From: an uncultured Porphyromonadaceae bacterium
GTDB lineage: Bacteria > Bacteroidota > Bacteroidia > Bacteroidales > Muribaculaceae
Length of the DNA stretch: 47,188 nt
Reading direction: 5' to 3'
NCBI GenBank assembly: GCA_947174235.1
Contig: CAMWID010000020.1
Span: forward strand, 1-47,188
The position numbers and the translations under genes are program-made. Within the stretch, counting starts at the first letter, position 1. The number at the start of each line of letters is the position of its first letter. The notes beneath the pieces are model-generated. The model had not been told where the DNA came from. It was given only the letters and a program-made list of their open reading frames with translations, and did not search any database. Shown here piece by piece: positions 34,138-43,455 of this stretch.

Positions 34138-34386
34138 CAGAAATTAATCCATAAGTGGTTGCAAAAAATCCGGTGAATATATAAAATATATATATTTCTG
34201 CGGGATAGCAGGCATGTCAACATTCTCCATGCCGCCAGTTTCGGTCTATCAAGACAGTGGTTTATCTTTTTTATGAAACGAAGGCGAAAACAACGTTGAC
34301 ATACGCTTGCTTATGCATTCACTGACATGATAACAAATTTAAAGCGACAATTCCGTTTTAAAAGTTGCCACAACTTCATGCCGATA

Positions 34387-34417
34387 TTGCCAATGCGCGG
34401 AATTTTGAGTAATTTTG
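34387..34417 (+). promoter_or_regulatory. Promoter for the FprA flavodiiron gene
   Basis: TTGC (34387-34390), a 19-nt spacer and TAATTTTG (34410-34417) predict transcription start near 34424 and a leader of about 90 nt before the ATG at 34513. No operator-like palindrome was recognised in that leader. Confidence 0.7.
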
Positions 34418-34512
34418 TAAATTGAAACCAGTACAGTTGGCGTTTTCCTGATTTCCGCTTGTATCTCGGAGTAATTTCAGGATTTATGCGGCTGCCATAA
34501 TTCTATTAGATA

Positions 34513-35706
34513 ATGAATATCCGCGAAATTACTAAAGACGTTCTTTATGTAGGGGTGAACGACCGCAACACCGACCGGTTTGAAGGTTTGTGGCCGCTAC
34601 CATTTGGAGTAAGTTATAATTCATATATAATAAAGGGAGCAGAAAAGACAGCTCTTATAGACACAGTCGAGATCGGCACTGTAAGGGATTACATCCATTT
34701 TGTCAATTCCGAGACTGATAACAAGGCTCCGGATTACCTCGTGGTCAACCATATGGAGCCGGATCATTCCGGAGGTATCCCTGTAGTTCTTGCCAATTAT
34801 CCGGCTATCAAGATAGTAGGCAACCGGCAGACTATTTCGATGGTCAAAGGTTTTTATCATGTGGACGATTCCAGGTTTATAGAAGTGAAGGACGGAGATG
34901 TGCTTGACCTTGGGGGAAAGACCTTGAAATTTTATATGACCCCCATGGTGCATTGGCCTGAAACCATGATGACTTATGTCGTGGAAGACGGGATATTGTT
35001 CTCGGGAGACGCTTTCGGTACCTTCGGTGCTCTGAACGGTGGGGTGACGGATACTGAAATGGAAACCGGATGGTATTGGGATGAGATGTATAGATATTAC
35101 ACCAATATCGTCGGGAAATACGGTAAATTCGTACAAAAAGCTTTGGAAAAGACAGCCGGGTTGGAAATTAAATATATATGTTCCACCCACGGGCCCGTAT
35201 GGCATGACGAGATCGGGAAAGTGGTGGCAATATATGACCGTCTGAGCAGATATGAAAGTGAACCCGGAGTGACGATCATATATGGTTCGATGTATGGAAA
35301 TACGGCGGAAGTGGCGGAAGAGATAGGACGCCAGCTTGCGGCACGCGGCGTGAAAAATATCAAGATTCACAATGCTTCAAAGTCCAATCTTAGTTATATG
35401 ATAGCCGACGCTTTCCGCTACGAGGGGCTTATAGTCGGGTCGCCCACTTATTCAATGCATATCTTCCCTCCTGTAGAACAGTTTATGATCGCCATGGAGA
35501 CAAGGGAAATTAAAAATAAGGTGCTCGCAACCTTCGGATCGTTCACATGGGCCTCAGCCGCTTCAGGCAAATTGAAAGAGTATGCAGAGAAGATGAAGCT
35601 TGAGGTGGTTGATTCCCTTGATATGAAACAATCGGCAGATGAGACTGTATATGAGGCGGCCTCACGTCTGGCGGAGAATGTGGCTGCGGCTCTCAAATGC
35701 AAATGA
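34513..35706 (+). CDS. FprA-family A-type flavodiiron protein
   Basis: The protein has 397 residues. The N-terminal metallo-beta-lactamase-like domain carries diiron ligands in HMEPDHSGG (H80, E82, D84, H85), a further set in MVHWPETM and FSGDAFGTFG, and the last in STHGPVWH. The C-terminal domain (about 255-395) is a flavodoxin: IIYGSMYGNTAEVAEEIG for FMN binding, then GSPTYSMHIFPP and FGSFTWA. Such proteins reduce oxygen to water or nitric oxide to nitrous oxide, protecting anaerobes from oxidative or nitrosative stress. The next gene overlaps its stop codon. Confidence 0.96.
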   Translation: MNIREITKDVLYVGVNDRNTDRFEGLWPLPFGVSYNSYIIKGAEKTALIDTVEIGTVRDYIHFVNSETDNKAPDYLVVNHMEPDHSGGIPVVLANYPAIKIVGNRQTISMVKGFYHVDDSRFIEVKDGDVLDLGGKTLKFYMTPMVHWPETMMTYVVEDGILFSGDAFGTFGALNGGVTDTEMETGWYWDEMYRYYTNIVGKYGKFVQKALEKTAGLEIKYICSTHGPVWHDEIGKVVAIYDRLSRYESEPGVTIIYGSMYGNTAEVAEEIGRQLAARGVKNIKIHNASKSNLSYMIADAFRYEGLIVGSPTYSMHIFPPVEQFMIAMETREIKNKVLATFGSFTWASAASGKLKEYAEKMKLEVVDSLDMKQSADETVYEAASRLAENVAAALKCK

Positions 35707-36305
35707 ACTCAGAAATGCCGTCAGAGACACATCCGCTTGAGCCGTTCTTCCCTCCGCATGCAAAATTGCTGATGTGCGGCACTTTCCCGCCCAAACAGAA
35801 CAGATGGTCTATGCCGTTCTATTATCCGAATTTCATCAACGACATGTGGCGTATATTCGGTCTTATATATTTCGGTTCGAGAGATGCGTTGGTGGATGCG
35901 TCTGAAAAGACTTTCAAACTGGATCTGATCAAATCATTGCTGACCGAAAAGGGCATAGCGTTGAGTGACACAGGCAAGGAGGTTGTCAGGATAAAAGATA
36001 ATGCGTCTGACAAGTGGCTTCAGATAGACAGACCTATAGATCTTGTCTCGTCCTTGGCAGAGCTGCCGGAATGCCGGGCTCTTGCTACCACCGGGGAGAA
36101 AGCCGCCGGAGTGATCGCCATGCTTACTGGCTCAGAGGTTCCGAAGGTCGGCGAGTATTGTGATTGTACAGTGAGAATGGGGGATGGCGTCGAACGTAAA
36201 TTCCGCCATTGGAGAATGCCATCCTCCTCGCGGGCATATCCTATGAAGCTTGAGTCAAAGGCAGAGTTTTACCGGCGTATGCTTGTCGACACAGGTTTGG
36301 TTTAA
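35703..36305 (+). CDS. Uracil-DNA glycosylase family protein
   Basis: The protein has 200 residues from the ATG at 35703, which overlaps the fprA stop as ATGA; an earlier ATG at 35697 is possible. The N-terminal motif AKLLMCGTFPPKQNRWSMPF resembles the uracil-DNA glycosylase fold with its G-x-FP loop. The C-terminal HWRMPSSSRAYPMKL would hold the DNA-penetrating loop. This Bacteroidota subfamily is normally annotated as a DNA glycosylase, but the catalytic residue is not obvious by eye and the substrate base is unproven. Translational coupling to fprA may link base repair to oxidative stress. Confidence 0.75.
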   Translation: MNSEMPSETHPLEPFFPPHAKLLMCGTFPPKQNRWSMPFYYPNFINDMWRIFGLIYFGSRDALVDASEKTFKLDLIKSLLTEKGIALSDTGKEVVRIKDNASDKWLQIDRPIDLVSSLAELPECRALATTGEKAAGVIAMLTGSEVPKVGEYCDCTVRMGDGVERKFRHWRMPSSSRAYPMKLESKAEFYRRMLVDTGLV

Positions 36306-36361
36306 ACCAAAAAGGCGACCTTGTGTTGTAGTAAATAGTCATAACCTAAATAGCTGATAAA

Positions 36362-37093
36362 ATGAAAGACGTATTATTTGTCTTCTCAGCTATTTGCTTA
36401 CCAATTTTAAATATGCTTGATTTGATTCCACTGGCGATTTTTGATGCCAGTCAGTTTTTTCAATGGTTTGTAGACAACGCGAACTATCTGTTTGTTTTCT
36501 TATTCATGGTGATAGAGAGTTCGTTTATCCCGTTCCCATCTGAAGTAGTGGTGCCCCCTGCGGCTTATCTGGCATGCACCAACACCGGAGCCGGCAGCGA
36601 CATGAATATTTTCATGGTAGTTGTCTTCGCGACACTTGGGGCTTTGGTGGGCGCGTTTATCAACTACTATCTGGCATTATGGATAGGTCGTCCGGTGGTA
36701 TATGCGTTTGCGGACAGCCGTTTCGGCCATATGCTTATGATCAACAGGCAAAAGGTAGAGAAAGCGGAGGCTTATTTCGACAAGCATGGAGCAATCTCTA
36801 CTTTCATTGGCAGGTTGATACCCGCTATCCGTCAGCTGATCTCAATACCAGCCGGCATATCGAAGATGAATGTCGGACAGTTCGCTGTATTTACAACATT
36901 GGGCGCCCTTGTCTGGAACAGCATACTCGGCGCACTCGGCTATTGGCTTTCAACCACCGTATCGCCGGATCAACTGTTTGAGAAAGTTGAGGAATACAAC
37001 AAATATCTGACCTGGTGCGGATACGGAATAGCATTGGTATGCCTTGGATTTATTCTTTGGAATGCTTTCAAACCAAAAACGAAAACGAGTTGA
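36362..37093 (+). CDS. DedA family membrane protein
   Basis: The protein has 243 residues. It has the DedA/VTT layout: a first amphipathic-hydrophobic region, then FLFMVIESSFIPFPSEVVVPP with the acidic and proline residues of the re-entrant loop, GALVGAFINYYLALWIG, and FIGRLIPAIRQLISIPAGIS, the conserved arginine/proline loop. The last helices lie near 175-235. DedA proteins are flippases for undecaprenyl phosphate or phospholipids and matter for envelope integrity; the substrate here is not known. The gene lies 33 nt before rpe, so they may form an operon. Confidence 0.93.
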   Translation: MKDVLFVFSAICLPILNMLDLIPLAIFDASQFFQWFVDNANYLFVFLFMVIESSFIPFPSEVVVPPAAYLACTNTGAGSDMNIFMVVVFATLGALVGAFINYYLALWIGRPVVYAFADSRFGHMLMINRQKVEKAEAYFDKHGAISTFIGRLIPAIRQLISIPAGISKMNVGQFAVFTTLGALVWNSILGALGYWLSTTVSPDQLFEKVEEYNKYLTWCGYGIALVCLGFILWNAFKPKTKTS

Positions 37094-37126
37094 ACGCGAT
37101 AAATTAACCTTAAACATCACTGAGAA

Positions 37127-37774
37127 ATGGAAGTTTCCCCGTCACTATTGGCTGCAGATTTTCTTGATTTACGAGGAGAAATCGAGATGATCAATAGCTC
37201 AGCAGCAGATTATCTTCATCTTGATGTAATGGATGGAGTTTTTGTACCTAACATATCGTTTGGCTTTTCAGTGCTTGACGCAGTCGGTAAAATCTGTGAG
37301 AAACCGATGGATGTGCATTTGATGATAGTTGAACCGGACAAATGGATCAGCCGTGTAAGAGACACCGGGGCGCACCTTATGAATGTTCATTTCGAGGCGT
37401 GCCGTCATCTCCACAGCACAATAGGTTTGATTCACAAAGCCGGGATGAAATCGGGGGTGACTCTCAATCCCGCCACTCCTGTATCGATGCTTGCGGATAT
37501 AATTCAAGATGTGGATCTTGTGCTTCTTATGTCTGTCAACCCCGGTTTCGGCGGACAGCCTTTTATCCACCACACTCTGGAGAAAGTCAGACAGCTTCGG
37601 CAAATGATTTTTGAGAGTGGTTCGAGGGCGAAGATAGAGATAGACGGAGGAGTAAATGAAACTACGGGAGCGTTGCTTGCGAATGCGGGAGCAGATATTC
37701 TGGTAGCGGGAAGTTATGTTTTCGGAGCCTCGGATCCGCACGAACGCATAGGCATATTGAAAAATCTCAAATGA
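37127..37774 (+). CDS. rpe: Ribulose-phosphate 3-epimerase
   Basis: The protein has 215 residues. It interconverts D-ribulose 5-phosphate and D-xylulose 5-phosphate in the pentose phosphate pathway. The TIM-barrel signatures are complete: SPSLLAADF at the start, HLDVMDGVFVPNISFG with metal and catalytic residues (H31, D33, D36), MSVNPGFGGQPF, and EIDGGVNETT near the end of the barrel. The length is normal. It is followed by an intrinsic terminator at 37818-37850. Confidence 0.97.
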   Translation: MEVSPSLLAADFLDLRGEIEMINSSAADYLHLDVMDGVFVPNISFGFSVLDAVGKICEKPMDVHLMIVEPDKWISRVRDTGAHLMNVHFEACRHLHSTIGLIHKAGMKSGVTLNPATPVSMLADIIQDVDLVLLMSVNPGFGGQPFIHHTLEKVRQLRQMIFESGSRAKIEIDGGVNETTGALLANAGADILVAGSYVFGASDPHERIGILKNLK

Positions 37775-37810
37775 AACCATAAAATGACAGAATATTGGAC
37801 TGTGTCAAAA

Positions 37811-37835
37811 TGAACCGCACCCCAAAAGTTAAACA
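37811..37835. repeat. IS3-family-like terminal inverted repeat fragment
   Basis: TGAACCGCACCCCAAAAGTT (37811-37830) and its continuation resemble the conserved ends of IS3/IS150-group insertion sequences (TG...GCACCCCAAAAGTTxGACA type). No transposase and no second end are seen nearby. The sequence forms the left arm of the rpe terminator, so a remnant end may have been adopted as a terminator, or the likeness is coincidental. Confidence 0.35.
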
Positions 37836-37850
37836 AAAACTTTTGGGGTG
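37818..37850 (+). terminator. Intrinsic terminator after rpe
   Basis: CACCCCAAAAGTT (37818-37830) pairs perfectly with 37838-37850 around a 7-nt loop, followed by TTTTAATT. It would end the DedA-rpe transcript. Confidence 0.85.
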
Positions 37851-37887
37851 TTTTAATTGCTACCAATATCCCTAAATTAAAATAAAA

Positions 37888-37918
37888 ATAGCTAAGAATT
37901 AATTATATCCTTAGCTAT
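37888..37918 (-). terminator. Intrinsic terminator after tRNA-Ala
   Basis: ATAGCTAAG (37888-37896) pairs with CTTAGCTAT (37910-37918), with a 13-nt loop. On the minus strand the stem is followed by TTTTTATTTTAATTT, an intrinsic terminator for the tRNA gene. Confidence 0.75.
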
Positions 37919-37950
37919 CCTTTGTTGTACTTTCCTGTCCTTTAAAGTAG

Positions 37951-38024
37951 TGGAGCATACGAGACTCGAACTCGTCACCTCTTGACTGCCAGTCAAACGC
38001 TCTAGCCAGATGAGCTAATGCCCC
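37951..38024 (-). tRNA. tRNA-Ala (anticodon GGC)
   Basis: The 74-nt minus-strand sequence folds as a cloverleaf: GGGGCAT acceptor arm pairing with ATGCTCC, D-arm GCTC...GAGC, anticodon stem TTTGA/TCAAG with loop CTGGCAG (anticodon GGC, reading GCC and GCU), and T-arm ACGAG/CTCGT. The acceptor stem has the G3:U70 wobble pair, the alanine identity element. The 3' CCA is not encoded, so it must be added by CCA-adding enzyme. Confidence 0.97.
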
Positions 38025-38042
38025 ATTGTCTGTTTATGGTCA

Positions 38043-38074
38043 CAAATTTAATTCAAATTTCTAAATTTGCCAAA
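38043..38074 (-). promoter_or_regulatory. Promoter for tRNA-Ala
   Basis: On the minus strand TTTG (38074-38071), a 20-nt spacer and TAAATTTG (38050-38043) fit the consensus exactly; transcription would start near 38036, about 12 nt before the mature 5' end. Beyond it, 38075-38215 is AT-rich, holds a short direct repeat TCGGTGTGTTTTT, and no gene. Confidence 0.8.
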
Positions 38075-38215
38075 TTTTTCGGTGTGTTTTTTCGGTGTGT
38101 TTTTATGGAATTTTTGTAGATTGGTTGTTATTTGTGTGTTAATATGTTGATATATAATAAAATGACATTAAAATTAAGGGGGTGGGATAATGTGGTTCTA
38201 TTCTTCTGAGTTATG

Positions 38216-39523
38216 TCATTTGTTTTTGGACGGAGCCTGAAAGGATGTGGAATATCCGTCGTTGTGACCGAGGGTATGAAAAGTGAGCTGAGATGCCAGT
38301 TTCAGATTTGATGATCCAGTTGTAGAACCGGAATTGATCCGGTCTATCGCTTTCATCAGGGAGCTGTTGGCACTTACTGATAGGTCTTTTGATTGCATGC
38401 CTGATGGCGAATTTGTTGCTTTAAGGCTATCGGGAATCATATTCTCAAACAGAGAAGGGGTAGTCTGCGAAGATGCTGTTTTTATGTCAGACAAAACGAC
38501 TCCTGCCCGTTTGTATTTTATTCCTTTCTTAAAAATGGAATCTAAACCGTAAATGGCGGCGTTGACTATGTCTCCGGTGTCGTCTGAATAATTTGGCAGT
38601 CTTAAAGTACGGTCAGCCCTGTATACGCCACGTTCAGCGTGAAATCTGTTGGTTCGTAGAAATACAGACACAGCCTTGCAGAGACCTTTCATTTTCCTGA
38701 GTTTGCCTGCACAATCTGAACCGTAGATCACAATCCTGGATCTTATATAGTCGTAATCTCCGATATCTTCAGGAAAAGTGCGTGTCTCGCTTATAGAATC
38801 CTGAAGATCTCTGCCTACGCTTGTCAGCTCGATGCAGCTTGTCCCATGCAATTCAAGCCAGGAACGCTCGCCGTTTACACCTAACTTTGATCTTATCCAG
38901 TCACGATTTTTTGCAGCGAAGTCAGCCACAGTAAATATACCGGACATATAAAGGGTTTTGGATAACCGGCGCCCGATTCCCCATAGGTCTGAGATGGACA
39001 TCGCATTGAAAAGAGCTTGTTTTTGAATGTCGTTGTCAAGCATGCCGACCGACATTTTGTTTTTCTTGCAATATTCTGTAATTATTTTGGCAAGGGTTTT
39101 TGTCGGGGCAAAACCGATAGTGACCGGAATATGTAATTCATTCCAACAAGAATTACATATTTCATTACCTATGGTCAGCAACATGGAGTCAGGTATCCCT
39201 GACATATCGAGAAAGGATTCGTCGATAGAATAGTCTATGGCACGTGGGACAAATTTTCTGAAAATGTCATGAACCTTAAGACTGATGTCTCTATATAACA
39301 GATGTTGTCCTGAAAGAGCTATGACTTTTCCGGAAGATATGAGGTGGCGTATCTCAAAAGCCGGTTGTCCCATTTTTATTCCAAGCGCTTTCGCCTCATT
39401 GCTTCTTGCGACGATGCATCCGTCGTTGTTGCTCATTACAACGACGGCGCGTCCTTCCAGCGAAGGGTCGGCGGCGCGCTCGCAAGATACGAAAAAATTG
39501 TTGCAATCTGCCAGTCCTATCAT
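38216..39523 (-). CDS. Y-family DNA polymerase, UmuC-like
   Basis: The protein has 435 residues. It is a translesion polymerase: GLADCNNFFVSCE at the start (metal-binding D6), SNNDGCIVARSNEAKALGIKMG (finger region), and YSIDESFLD near 98-106 with the catalytic acidic pair. IGFAPTKTLAKI and LWGIGRRLSKTL (helix-hairpin-helix) follow, then the little-finger domain. Length and motifs match UmuC rather than DinB. The partner umuD gene is not adjacent. Its start overlaps the recQ stop as ATGA, so it is translationally coupled to recQ. Confidence 0.92.
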   Translation of the reverse strand: MIGLADCNNFFVSCERAADPSLEGRAVVVMSNNDGCIVARSNEAKALGIKMGQPAFEIRHLISSGKVIALSGQHLLYRDISLKVHDIFRKFVPRAIDYSIDESFLDMSGIPDSMLLTIGNEICNSCWNELHIPVTIGFAPTKTLAKIITEYCKKNKMSVGMLDNDIQKQALFNAMSISDLWGIGRRLSKTLYMSGIFTVADFAAKNRDWIRSKLGVNGERSWLELHGTSCIELTSVGRDLQDSISETRTFPEDIGDYDYIRSRIVIYGSDCAGKLRKMKGLCKAVSVFLRTNRFHAERGVYRADRTLRLPNYSDDTGDIVNAAIYGLDSIFKKGIKYKRAGVVLSDIKTASSQTTPSLFENMIPDSLKATNSPSGMQSKDLSVSANSSLMKAIDRINSGSTTGSSNLKLASQLTFHTLGHNDGYSTSFQAPSKNK

Positions 39524-41439
39524 GGTTTCGAAGAAGTTATACGGTATATATTGTTGTCACATTTCAGAAATCCCTCGTTGCAAAGAAATGAGACAAGCTC
39601 CGCTGTGGATGCGGTGTCTTTCCCACAGAATCTTTCGATGGCGGTAAGCGTGGTTCCTGTCGGACGGGATTTTACAAACGCCGTGATTTTTTGTAATGTG
39701 TCTTGATTTTTGAGTTGTGTGGCAGAGATCGCCTTTTTCTTATCCCGGCATATGTCGCATTTGCCGCATTTCCCGGAATCGGTCTCCCCGAAGTATGCAA
39801 GCATCCGTTGCACGCGGCAATTTTTTGAAGAGAATACATAATCAAGCATTGAATCAGTCCTGACTGTCATGGCATCTTTACGGAACTCATATATATCTTT
39901 GCCTATCAGTAGTGAAGATGTCTCTTCACGTGCGGTGGGGAAATATATCATCGGTATTCCGGAATGGGGGATATAGCTTGCGATTTTTCTTCTTGTCAAT
40001 TCAAGCATCGCTTCATATACGGAGGTCTCTGAAATTTGAAGACTGAAGGCTATCTCGGTTTCGCGAATGTAAACATAATCAGTAAACAGACCGGTGTACA
40101 TCCGCAAAACCATGGCAAGGACTTTGTCAGCAACGTCAGAGATGTCATGTATTTCATAAAGTTCTTCCCTGTCGCATATCATTTTAAATCTTGAGCGGCT
40201 GTCAGGGTCTTCTATGAAATGCAGATATCCTGCCTGCGATAGGAGTCTCAGGGATGCACGGCATTGCCTTTCCTGGATTTCGAATGTCCTACAGAATTTT
40301 TCAATGTCGAATTCACGCACGGAATCGTATCCCTCGCCGACAGATATATGGAGGAAATTGCATATGCGTTCATATGTTTTTTTGATTACTTTTCTTTCGG
40401 GAAAAGCTTCTGTGATTCTACGGTGCATTACTCCGCGGTCGTTACGGGATGCAAGGACAACTGCAAAAGAGGGTAGTCCGTCGCGTCCGGCGCGACCAGC
40501 CTCCTGATAATATTCTTCAAGGGAAGGGGGGAGGTCGAAATGTATCACGACCCTGACGTCAGGCTTATCTATGCCCATTCCGAATGCGTTTGTGGCTACC
40601 ATCACACGTACAGATCCTGATTGCCAGGCGTTCTGTCGCTCTTCCTTAAGCCGGAAGTCAAGTCCGGCATGATAATATGTGGCGGAAATATCGGCAGACA
40701 TCAGAAATTCGGCTATTTCACGACACCGTCTTCTGCTGCGTACATATACAATGGAAGTGCCTGAGGTTCGGGAAATGATGTGGAGAACGTCATGAATTTT
40801 TGTTTCAGAACCTCGCACTATGTAGCTTATATTTTCCCTGACAAAGCTTTTCCTGAAGCATGCGGAATTTTGAAATTCCAATTGCTCCATTATGTCCCGG
40901 GCAGCCTCCGGGGTAGCTGTCGCTGTAAGCGCCAAGACGGGAATGCCCGGTTTCAATCTGCGCAGGGACTTTATGTTCAGGTAAGAAGGTCGAAAGTCAT
41001 AGCCCCATTGTGATATACAGTGTGCCTCATCCACGACAATCAGGCGTATCTCGATATGTCTCAGCTCAAGCATGAAGCGGTCGTTCTGTAGTCTTTCGGG
41101 GGCGATATAAAGGAATCTTGCCTTGCCGTTCACCAGTTTTTCCCATGCGATTCTGGATTCGGACAGCGACATTCCTGAGTGGAAATAGACAGCTTTGATC
41201 CCATGGCGTTTCAGATTGTCAACCTGGTCTTTCATCAAAGAGATAAGAGGGGTGACCACGATTGTCACTCCGGAGTCAAAATACATGCCGGGCACCTGAA
41301 ACGTTATAGACTTTCCACCTCCGGTGGGCATCAGCCCGAGTGTGTCTTTGCCGTCCAATACCGAGTTTATTATGTCTTCCTGCAAAGGACGGAAGCTGTC
41401 ATATCCCCAATATTTTTTCAGAATATCATGAATGTCCAT
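39520..41439 (-). CDS. recQ: RecQ-type ATP-dependent DNA helicase
   Basis: The protein has 639 residues. Helicase motifs are complete: GYDSFRPLQEDII, MPTGGGKSITFQVP (Walker A), VVDEAHCISQWGYDFRPSY (DEAH), LTATATPEA, and YYQEAGRAGRDGLPS. The zinc site is CRVQRMLAYFGE...CGKCDICRD near 545-570. No HRDC domain follows; the C-terminal 70 residues are a short winged-helix-like end. RecQ unwinds blocked replication forks and recombination intermediates. It lies 109 nt downstream of recJ, with which it acts in the RecF pathway, and overlaps umuC. Confidence 0.95.
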   Translation of the reverse strand: MDIHDILKKYWGYDSFRPLQEDIINSVLDGKDTLGLMPTGGGKSITFQVPGMYFDSGVTIVVTPLISLMKDQVDNLKRHGIKAVYFHSGMSLSESRIAWEKLVNGKARFLYIAPERLQNDRFMLELRHIEIRLIVVDEAHCISQWGYDFRPSYLNIKSLRRLKPGIPVLALTATATPEAARDIMEQLEFQNSACFRKSFVRENISYIVRGSETKIHDVLHIISRTSGTSIVYVRSRRRCREIAEFLMSADISATYYHAGLDFRLKEERQNAWQSGSVRVMVATNAFGMGIDKPDVRVVIHFDLPPSLEEYYQEAGRAGRDGLPSFAVVLASRNDRGVMHRRITEAFPERKVIKKTYERICNFLHISVGEGYDSVREFDIEKFCRTFEIQERQCRASLRLLSQAGYLHFIEDPDSRSRFKMICDREELYEIHDISDVADKVLAMVLRMYTGLFTDYVYIRETEIAFSLQISETSVYEAMLELTRRKIASYIPHSGIPMIYFPTAREETSSLLIGKDIYEFRKDAMTVRTDSMLDYVFSSKNCRVQRMLAYFGETDSGKCGKCDICRDKKKAISATQLKNQDTLQKITAFVKSRPTGTTLTAIERFCGKDTASTAELVSFLCNEGFLKCDNNIYRITSSKP

Positions 41440-41548
41440 AATTTTGTATAAGAGAAAGCCGGAGGCTCGTTGGGATGTCAGAAAGATGATGCGGGAATCG
41501 TGGCGGATGAATGTTTGAGGCGAGAGGATAAGCCGTGAGGGGGAATGC

Positions 41549-43282
41549 TTATTCAGCCGACGGGCGTATGTCTTTGATCATAAGCTGCACCGAATCCAGA
41601 TTTCCTGAATGTTTTGTCTGTTCTATCGTATAGCATATGTCGATCGGTTTGTGGGCGTGAATATGTTCAAAATACGGAGCCATGTTGAATGCTATGGCAT
41701 TGATGACGCGGCTTGTGCTGTTGTCTTCAAGCTCAAGCTTTATATGCTCGAGATTTTTCCCCACAAGTTTGCTTGTCCCGAAATCAAACACGTTGCGAGT
41801 GCAGAATATGGGGTTCTGGTTACCCGGTCCGAAAGGATTGAATTTCTTAAGGTGTGCCACAAGTTCCGGGGTTATGTCTGCAAATTCTATCATGGCGTCA
41901 ATTTCGATCATTGGCGTCAATTGGTTTGGCTTGATATGTGTGGCTACATATTCCTCAAACCTGCGTCGGAATTCCTCGATATTCTCTTCTTTCAATGACA
42001 GACCCACGGCATAAGTGTGCCCTCCGAAATTTTCAAGCAGATCTCTCGTGGAATTTACAGCGGAATAGATATCGAATCCCTGAACAGATCTTGAAGATCC
42101 GGTTGCCATGCCGTTGGAGAATGTGAGGACAACAGACGGCTTGTAGTAAAGTTCAGTGAGCCGCGATGCGACAATGCCGATTATACCCTTATGCCAGTCT
42201 TTGTTGTAGACCACTATTGAGCGTTTCCCGTGTATGATATTGACGTTGCGTTCAATAAGGTTGTTTGCCTCGTCAGTTATTTTTTTGTCAAGTTCCTTTC
42301 TGTCGCGGTTATATTGGTCAATATCCTTTCCTTTTTCATAAGCGTCGTGAAGATCCCTGCATACGAGGAGGTCTACAGCCTCGATACCGCTCTGCATTCT
42401 TCCGGAAGCGTTGATGCGTGGTCCTATCTTGAAGATCACATCACTGATAGTGATGTCTTTGTTGGTAAGTTTACACAGCCTTATTATGCTTCTCAATCCT
42501 AAATTGGGGTTTGAATTCAAGCGTCTCAGTCCATGGTATGCCATCACACGGTTTTCTCCGGTGATAGGGACTATGTCAGCGGCGATGCTGACAGCCACAA
42601 GGTCGAGGAGGGATTCAAGTTCATTGTGGTTTGTGAGACCATTGCTCATCGCGAACGCCTGCATGAATTTGAATCCTACTCCACATCCGGAAAGATGCGG
42701 GCACGGATACGTGGAGCCGGGCATTTTGGGATTTAATATAGCCACAGCCGGCGGCAGTATTTCGTCAGGCACATGATGGTCGCATATTATGAAATCAATT
42801 CCTTTCTCTTTGGCAAAGGCGATCTCATCGATAGCTTTTATTCCGCAGTCAAGCACGATGACGAGTTTTACGTCGTTTTCAGCCGCGTACTCTATGCTTT
42901 TTAAAGATATGCCATATCCTTCCTCATATCGCGTCGGGATATAGTATTCGATATTACTATAGTAATTCTGGAGGTATTTATAGACGAGCGCGACCGCTGT
43001 GGTGCCGTCAACATCATAATCACCATATATCATTATTCTTTCTTTTGCCCCCATTGCCTTGTTGAGGCGGTTGACCGCTTTGTCCATATCAGGGAGAAGG
43101 AAAGGATCGTGAAGGTCTGAAATAGATGGAGAGAAGAACGCCTGTGCCTCACGGGTGGTGCTCACCCCTCTGCGGATCAAAAGCTCCGCAATGGGGGCTG
43201 CGCCTCCGCATTGGGACACGATCTCGTCAGCAGCGGTTTTTTGCTGAAGGGTGAGTGGTAGATAATTCCATTTAGTTGTCAT
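41549..43282 (-). CDS. recJ: Single-stranded-DNA-specific exonuclease RecJ
   Basis: The protein has 577 residues, normal for RecJ. The DHH phosphoesterase motifs are present: IMIYGDYDVDGTTA (about 82-95), VIVLDCGIKA, FIICDHHVPD (about 160) and the HLSGCGVGFKF segment. The DHHA1 domain follows with GGHTYAVGLSL, then an OB-fold C-terminal region (FGPGNQNPIF onward). RecJ degrades single-stranded DNA 5' to 3' during recombination and mismatch or base repair. It heads the recJ-recQ-umuC operon and has its own promoter at 43416-43385. Confidence 0.97.
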   Translation of the reverse strand: MTTKWNYLPLTLQQKTAADEIVSQCGGAAPIAELLIRRGVSTTREAQAFFSPSISDLHDPFLLPDMDKAVNRLNKAMGAKERIMIYGDYDVDGTTAVALVYKYLQNYYSNIEYYIPTRYEEGYGISLKSIEYAAENDVKLVIVLDCGIKAIDEIAFAKEKGIDFIICDHHVPDEILPPAVAILNPKMPGSTYPCPHLSGCGVGFKFMQAFAMSNGLTNHNELESLLDLVAVSIAADIVPITGENRVMAYHGLRRLNSNPNLGLRSIIRLCKLTNKDITISDVIFKIGPRINASGRMQSGIEAVDLLVCRDLHDAYEKGKDIDQYNRDRKELDKKITDEANNLIERNVNIIHGKRSIVVYNKDWHKGIIGIVASRLTELYYKPSVVLTFSNGMATGSSRSVQGFDIYSAVNSTRDLLENFGGHTYAVGLSLKEENIEEFRRRFEEYVATHIKPNQLTPMIEIDAMIEFADITPELVAHLKKFNPFGPGNQNPIFCTRNVFDFGTSKLVGKNLEHIKLELEDNSTSRVINAIAFNMAPYFEHIHAHKPIDICYTIEQTKHSGNLDSVQLMIKDIRPSAE

Positions 43283-43384
43283 TGCAGACGAAAAAAACTT
43301 GTTGTTGAACCGGCTGTGTGTCCAACGTTGTGGTTAATCTGATATTTACGCGATGGGCGTCACCACGAGGATGCGAGTTGGATG

Positions 43385-43416
43385 CAAATATACAAAAAAT
43401 CTGTCTGCCCAGCAAA
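43385..43416 (-). promoter_or_regulatory. Promoter for recJ
   Basis: On the minus strand TTTG (43416-43413), a 20-nt spacer and TATATTTG (43392-43385) match the consensus exactly. Transcription would start near 43378, about 96 nt before the recJ ATG at 43282. It diverges from the hydrolase promoter. Confidence 0.7.
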
Positions 43417-43455
43417 TATCCTGCTTCAAGAGGAATCCACATTAAGTATTTTTAG

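Noticed and set aside
33729-34223. Longer start of the DUF486 protein at 34223
   Set aside because: It would include the -7 promoter box at 34130-34137.
38216-39523. umuD partner gene for the UmuC-like polymerase
   Set aside because: No UmuD/LexA-like peptidase frame was found beside the operon.
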